Shown here: piece after piece, positions 5,796 through 7,241 of the stretch | How the letters are laid out: each line of letters begins with the position of its first letter | Position numbering within the stretch: position 1 is the first letter of the stretch | Assembly: GCA_900757205.1 (NCBI GenBank) | Contig: CAAENA010000041.1 | Location: 1 to 7,241, forward strand | Source of the DNA: an uncultured Collinsella sp. | GTDB taxonomy: Bacteria > Actinomycetota > Coriobacteriia > Coriobacteriales > Coriobacteriaceae | Length of the DNA: 7,241 bases | Direction: 5' to 3' | Made by a program: the position numbers and the translations under genes | Notes under the pieces: generated by a model | The model's input: the letters and a program-made list of their open reading frames with translations, nothing else | Database searches by the model: none | Told to the model about the DNA's origin: nothing

Positions 5796-6415
5796 TGGGG
5801 GCTACGTTGTCGGTAGAGGATCAGTTTGAGGGCGATGAGCGCGCGCTGCTCAAGCGCATTCAAGAGCTGCTCGATGTTCGCATGAAAGATAAGCGCAAGC
5901 GCTATGTGCATTCGCTGGGTGTTGCCGAGACCGCACTTCATCTGGCCGAGGTCTACGGCGTTGACCGCTTTGATGCCGCTGCCGCCGGCTTGATCCACGA
6001 CTGGGACAAGGTGCTTTCCGATGACGAGCTCGTGGCCCGCGCGCTTCACTATGGCATCAAGGTTGCCGGCTCTCCTTCCGCCGCGACGCCGCTGCTGCAT
6101 GGCCCGGTTGCCGCCTATGAGCTTCCGCAGCTATTTCCCGAGTTATCGCCGGCCGTTTTCCAGGCTATCGACCGTCACACCGTAGGCGCCTGCGACATGA
6201 CGCCGCTCGATATGGTGGTCTTTGTGGCCGATGCCATTGAGCCCAACCGCCACGGCGACTATGCCCATGCGCTGCGCAAGATGGTGGGGGAGTCGACGCT
6301 TGACGAGTTGTTCTTCTCCTGTTTTGCGCAGGGTCTGGTCTATGTGATCCAGTCCGGGCGCTATCTTTATCCCACGGCTATTACGATTTACAACCATTAC
6401 GCCCAGCTGCGCTAG
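5795..6415 (+). CDS. yqeK: YqeK-like HD-domain Ap4A hydrolase (symmetrical bis(5'-nucleosyl)-tetraphosphatase)
   Basis: This 206-residue HD-superfamily protein is of the YqeK type, which cleaves diadenosine tetraphosphate, a stress nucleotide, to two ADP. The metal-binding residues appear in the expected spacing: H39 (HSLGVAE), H68-D69 (GLIHDWDK), H102 (LHGPVAA), H128 (DRHTVG) and D146 (FVADAIEPNR). These are also the family's best-conserved blocks. The ATG at 5795 overlaps the nadD stop by one base (TGATG). A GTG at 5792 would give one more residue and cannot be excluded. There is only a weak purine stretch (AAGAAG, about 10 nt upstream), so reinitiation after nadD probably drives translation. 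NadD-YqeK adjacency is common in Gram-positive genomes. Family assignment is firm; the Ap4A activity is taken from characterised homologues. Confidence 0.92.
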   Translation: MGATLSVEDQFEGDERALLKRIQELLDVRMKDKRKRYVHSLGVAETALHLAEVYGVDRFDAAAAGLIHDWDKVLSDDELVARALHYGIKVAGSPSAATPLLHGPVAAYELPQLFPELSPAVFQAIDRHTVGACDMTPLDMVVFVADAIEPNRHGDYAHALRKMVGESTLDELFFSCFAQGLVYVIQSGRYLYPTAITIYNHYAQLR

Positions 6416-6430
6416 CTCGGGTGTGTCTAG

Positions 6431-6437
6431 AAAGAGG
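6431..6437 (+). promoter_or_regulatory. Shine-Dalgarno of rsfS
   Basis: AAAGAGG ends 6 nt before the ATG at 6444. It lies inside the frame opened by an upstream GTG at 6423, so that longer start is unlikely. Confidence 0.55.
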
Positions 6438-6443
6438 TATTCC

Positions 6444-6899
6444 ATGGCCGACGAGACCATGACTGACGAGCAGATTCTTGAAGGTGTGGAGCACAAGAGT
6501 TTCGTTGCCACGTCCGACCGCACCGCCGCCTCGCTGTCTGCGAGCGGTGTCGCCGCTGAGGATGTCGCCCGCGCCGCCGCGCAGGCCGCCTACGACAAGA
6601 AGGGCGAGGACGTGCAGGTGCTCAACCTGACCGAGCTTTCCGACGTGTGCGACTACTTTGTGCTTGCCACCGGTACCAACAACCGCCAGGTCGATTCTAT
6701 CGTCGACGAGATCGAGGAGAAGGTCGCCGAGGCTTGCGGCGAGCATCCGTTCTCCATCGAGGGCCGCGAGCAGAAGACCTGGATGCTCATGGACTACGGT
6801 TCGGTCGTCGTCCACGTCTTCACTCCCGAAGCCCGCGACTTCTACCGCCTAGAAAAGCTCTGGGGTGACGCCCCCCAGCTCCCCCTCAACCTCCTCTAA
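6444..6899 (+). CDS. rsfS: Ribosomal silencing factor RsfS (Iojap/YbeB family)
   Basis: This 151-residue protein belongs to the family that binds L14 on the 50S subunit and blocks joining with 30S, lowering translation when nutrients are short. The family core begins near residue 43 (ARAAAQAAYDKKGEDVQVL) and includes VLNLTELSDVCDYFVLATG (59-77), TNNRQVDSI, and the C-terminal VVVHVFTPEARDFYRLEKLW that ends in GDAPQ. The usual length is about 105-120 residues. Here about 40 extra residues precede the core (MADETMTDEQILEG, then an S/A/T-rich linker). The start is ATG at 6444 with AAAGAGG 6 nt upstream. It follows yqeK by 28 nt and is the last gene before a strong terminator. The yqeK-rsfS pairing is common, though a LytR-type gene often lies between them in Firmicutes. 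Confidence 0.95.
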   Translation: MADETMTDEQILEGVEHKSFVATSDRTAASLSASGVAAEDVARAAAQAAYDKKGEDVQVLNLTELSDVCDYFVLATGTNNRQVDSIVDEIEEKVAEACGEHPFSIEGREQKTWMLMDYGSVVVHVFTPEARDFYRLEKLWGDAPQLPLNLL

Positions 6900-6943
6900 C
6901 AGCACATTTGATACGGGGCTTTTTAGCTAGCCTCGTGCATTTC

Positions 6944-6986
6944 GCCGGGCAGTTGCGGTTTTCCGTACCTGCCCGGCTTTCTTTTT
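6944..6986 (+). terminator. Strong intrinsic terminator after rsfS
   Basis: GCCGGGCAG (6944-6952) pairs perfectly with CTGCCCGGC (6969-6977). After one mismatch the stem continues with TGCGG/CCGTA (one G·U pair), closed by a TTTT tetraloop. TTTCTTTTT follows at 6978-6986. The stem ends 45 nt after the rsfS stop and marks the operon's 3' end. On the minus strand no T-run follows the same stem, so it should act mainly on plus-strand transcripts. Confidence 0.92.
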
Positions 6987-6998
6987 GCCCAAAGGCGG

Positions 6999-7241
6999 TT
7001 AATCGTTGAAGCGGGATTGGCGGCCGAAGGATAGGGCGGTGTCGCCGAACTTGTCTCGGACGGCGTCGATCGCGACGGAGAGCTCGCGGCGGTCGCTGGA
7101 TTGGGCTCCGCGGTCGTCGACTTCGCAGAACAGGTCGGTCTGGATGCCGCCCTGATGGTCAAAGTCGCTCATGCCGATGCCTGCTAAGCGAACATGCATG
7201 CCTTCCTGCCAGATGTTGTCGAGCAGTTCGAGCGCAACCGC
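6999..7241 (-). CDS. C-terminal 80 residues of a Y-family DNA polymerase (DinB/UmuC-like; 5' end outside window)
   Basis: The minus-strand frame is open from the right edge to a TAA at 6999-7001. It reads AVALELLDNIWQEGMHVRLA at the edge, then GIGMSDF, QTDLF and AIDAVRDKFGDTALSFGR. The pattern LL-x-LW-x2-G-x2-VRL-x-G(I/V)-x-x-S matches the end of the little-finger domain of translesion polymerases. QTDLF fits the QxxLF beta-clamp-binding consensus (7128-7142). The following D-x-(I/V)-R-x-(K/R)-FG segment is typical of the tail of many Gram-positive DinB/UmuC-type enzymes. The protein would insert nucleotides opposite damaged bases, recruited by the sliding clamp. The catalytic palm and fingers lie outside the window, so DinB cannot be separated from UmuC-like members. 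It converges on the rsfS operon and is not part of it. Confidence 0.82.
   Translation of the reverse strand, partial: AVALELLDNIWQEGMHVRLAGIGMSDFDHQGGIQTDLFCEVDDRGAQSSDRRELSVAIDAVRDKFGDTALSFGRQSRFND

Noticed and set aside
6423..6443. Upstream GTG start for rsfS
   Set aside because: Its codons include the AAAGAGG ribosome binding site for the ATG at 6444, and no site precedes the GTG.
6915..6934. Small stem-loop GGGGCT-N8-AGCCTC after rsfS
   Set aside because: Six pairs with one G·T pair and no T-run on either strand; the strong terminator lies just downstream. It is probably chance or a decayed element.
1..7241. CRISPR arrays, tRNA or rRNA genes, insertion sequences, attachment sites
   Set aside because: I found no regularly spaced direct repeats, no tRNA-like cloverleaf with CCA end, no rRNA sequence and no transposase or terminal inverted repeats. 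The genes are dense and share one codon style, which gives no sign of transfer.

Overview
This window is a compact, GC-rich housekeeping region of a bacterial chromosome. It holds seven complete plus-strand genes, the 3' end of an eighth at the left edge, and the 3' end of a convergent minus-strand gene at the right edge. The GC-rich third codon positions, TTG starts beside good Shine-Dalgarno sequences, alanine/glutamate-rich protein tails, an L27 with no cleavable N-terminus, and the order radical SAM pair / L21 / L27 / Obg / NadD / YqeK / RsfS suggest an actinobacterium, most likely of the class Coriobacteriia (Collinsella-like). That placement is inference from composition and gene order, not from a database match.

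Layout: (1) 2-202 is the C-terminus of an unrecognised protein. (2) 213-2899 holds a B12-binding-type radical SAM protein (TIGR03960 type) overlapping by 4 nt its usual partner, a DUF2344/TIGR03936 protein. (3) A strong sigma-A-type promoter sits on the stop codon of that partner and drives rplU (L21) and rpmA (L27). (4) A stem-loop with a T-run, ending 2 nt before the Shine-Dalgarno, separates rpmA from obgE. (5) obgE, nadD, yqeK and rsfS follow with little or no spacing, ending at a strong intrinsic terminator (6944-6986). (6) The end of a Y-family DNA polymerase gene lies on the opposite strand. No stretch longer than about 100 bases lacks a gene.

The genes fall around ribosome production and its nucleotide and energy supply. 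L21 and L27 are 50S proteins, Obg is a GTPase of 50S maturation, and RsfS silences the 50S subunit under starvation. NadD makes NAD, and YqeK hydrolyses the alarmone Ap4A. The radical SAM pair is widespread next to these genes but has no biochemical role that I know of, so it is the best candidate here for an undescribed system. There is no evidence of mobile elements, CRISPR, RNA genes or phage. Most of the window is ordinary core genome. The points of interest are the regulatory sites between the cistrons, the unassigned radical SAM pair, and lineage-type extensions on L21, Obg, NadD and RsfS.
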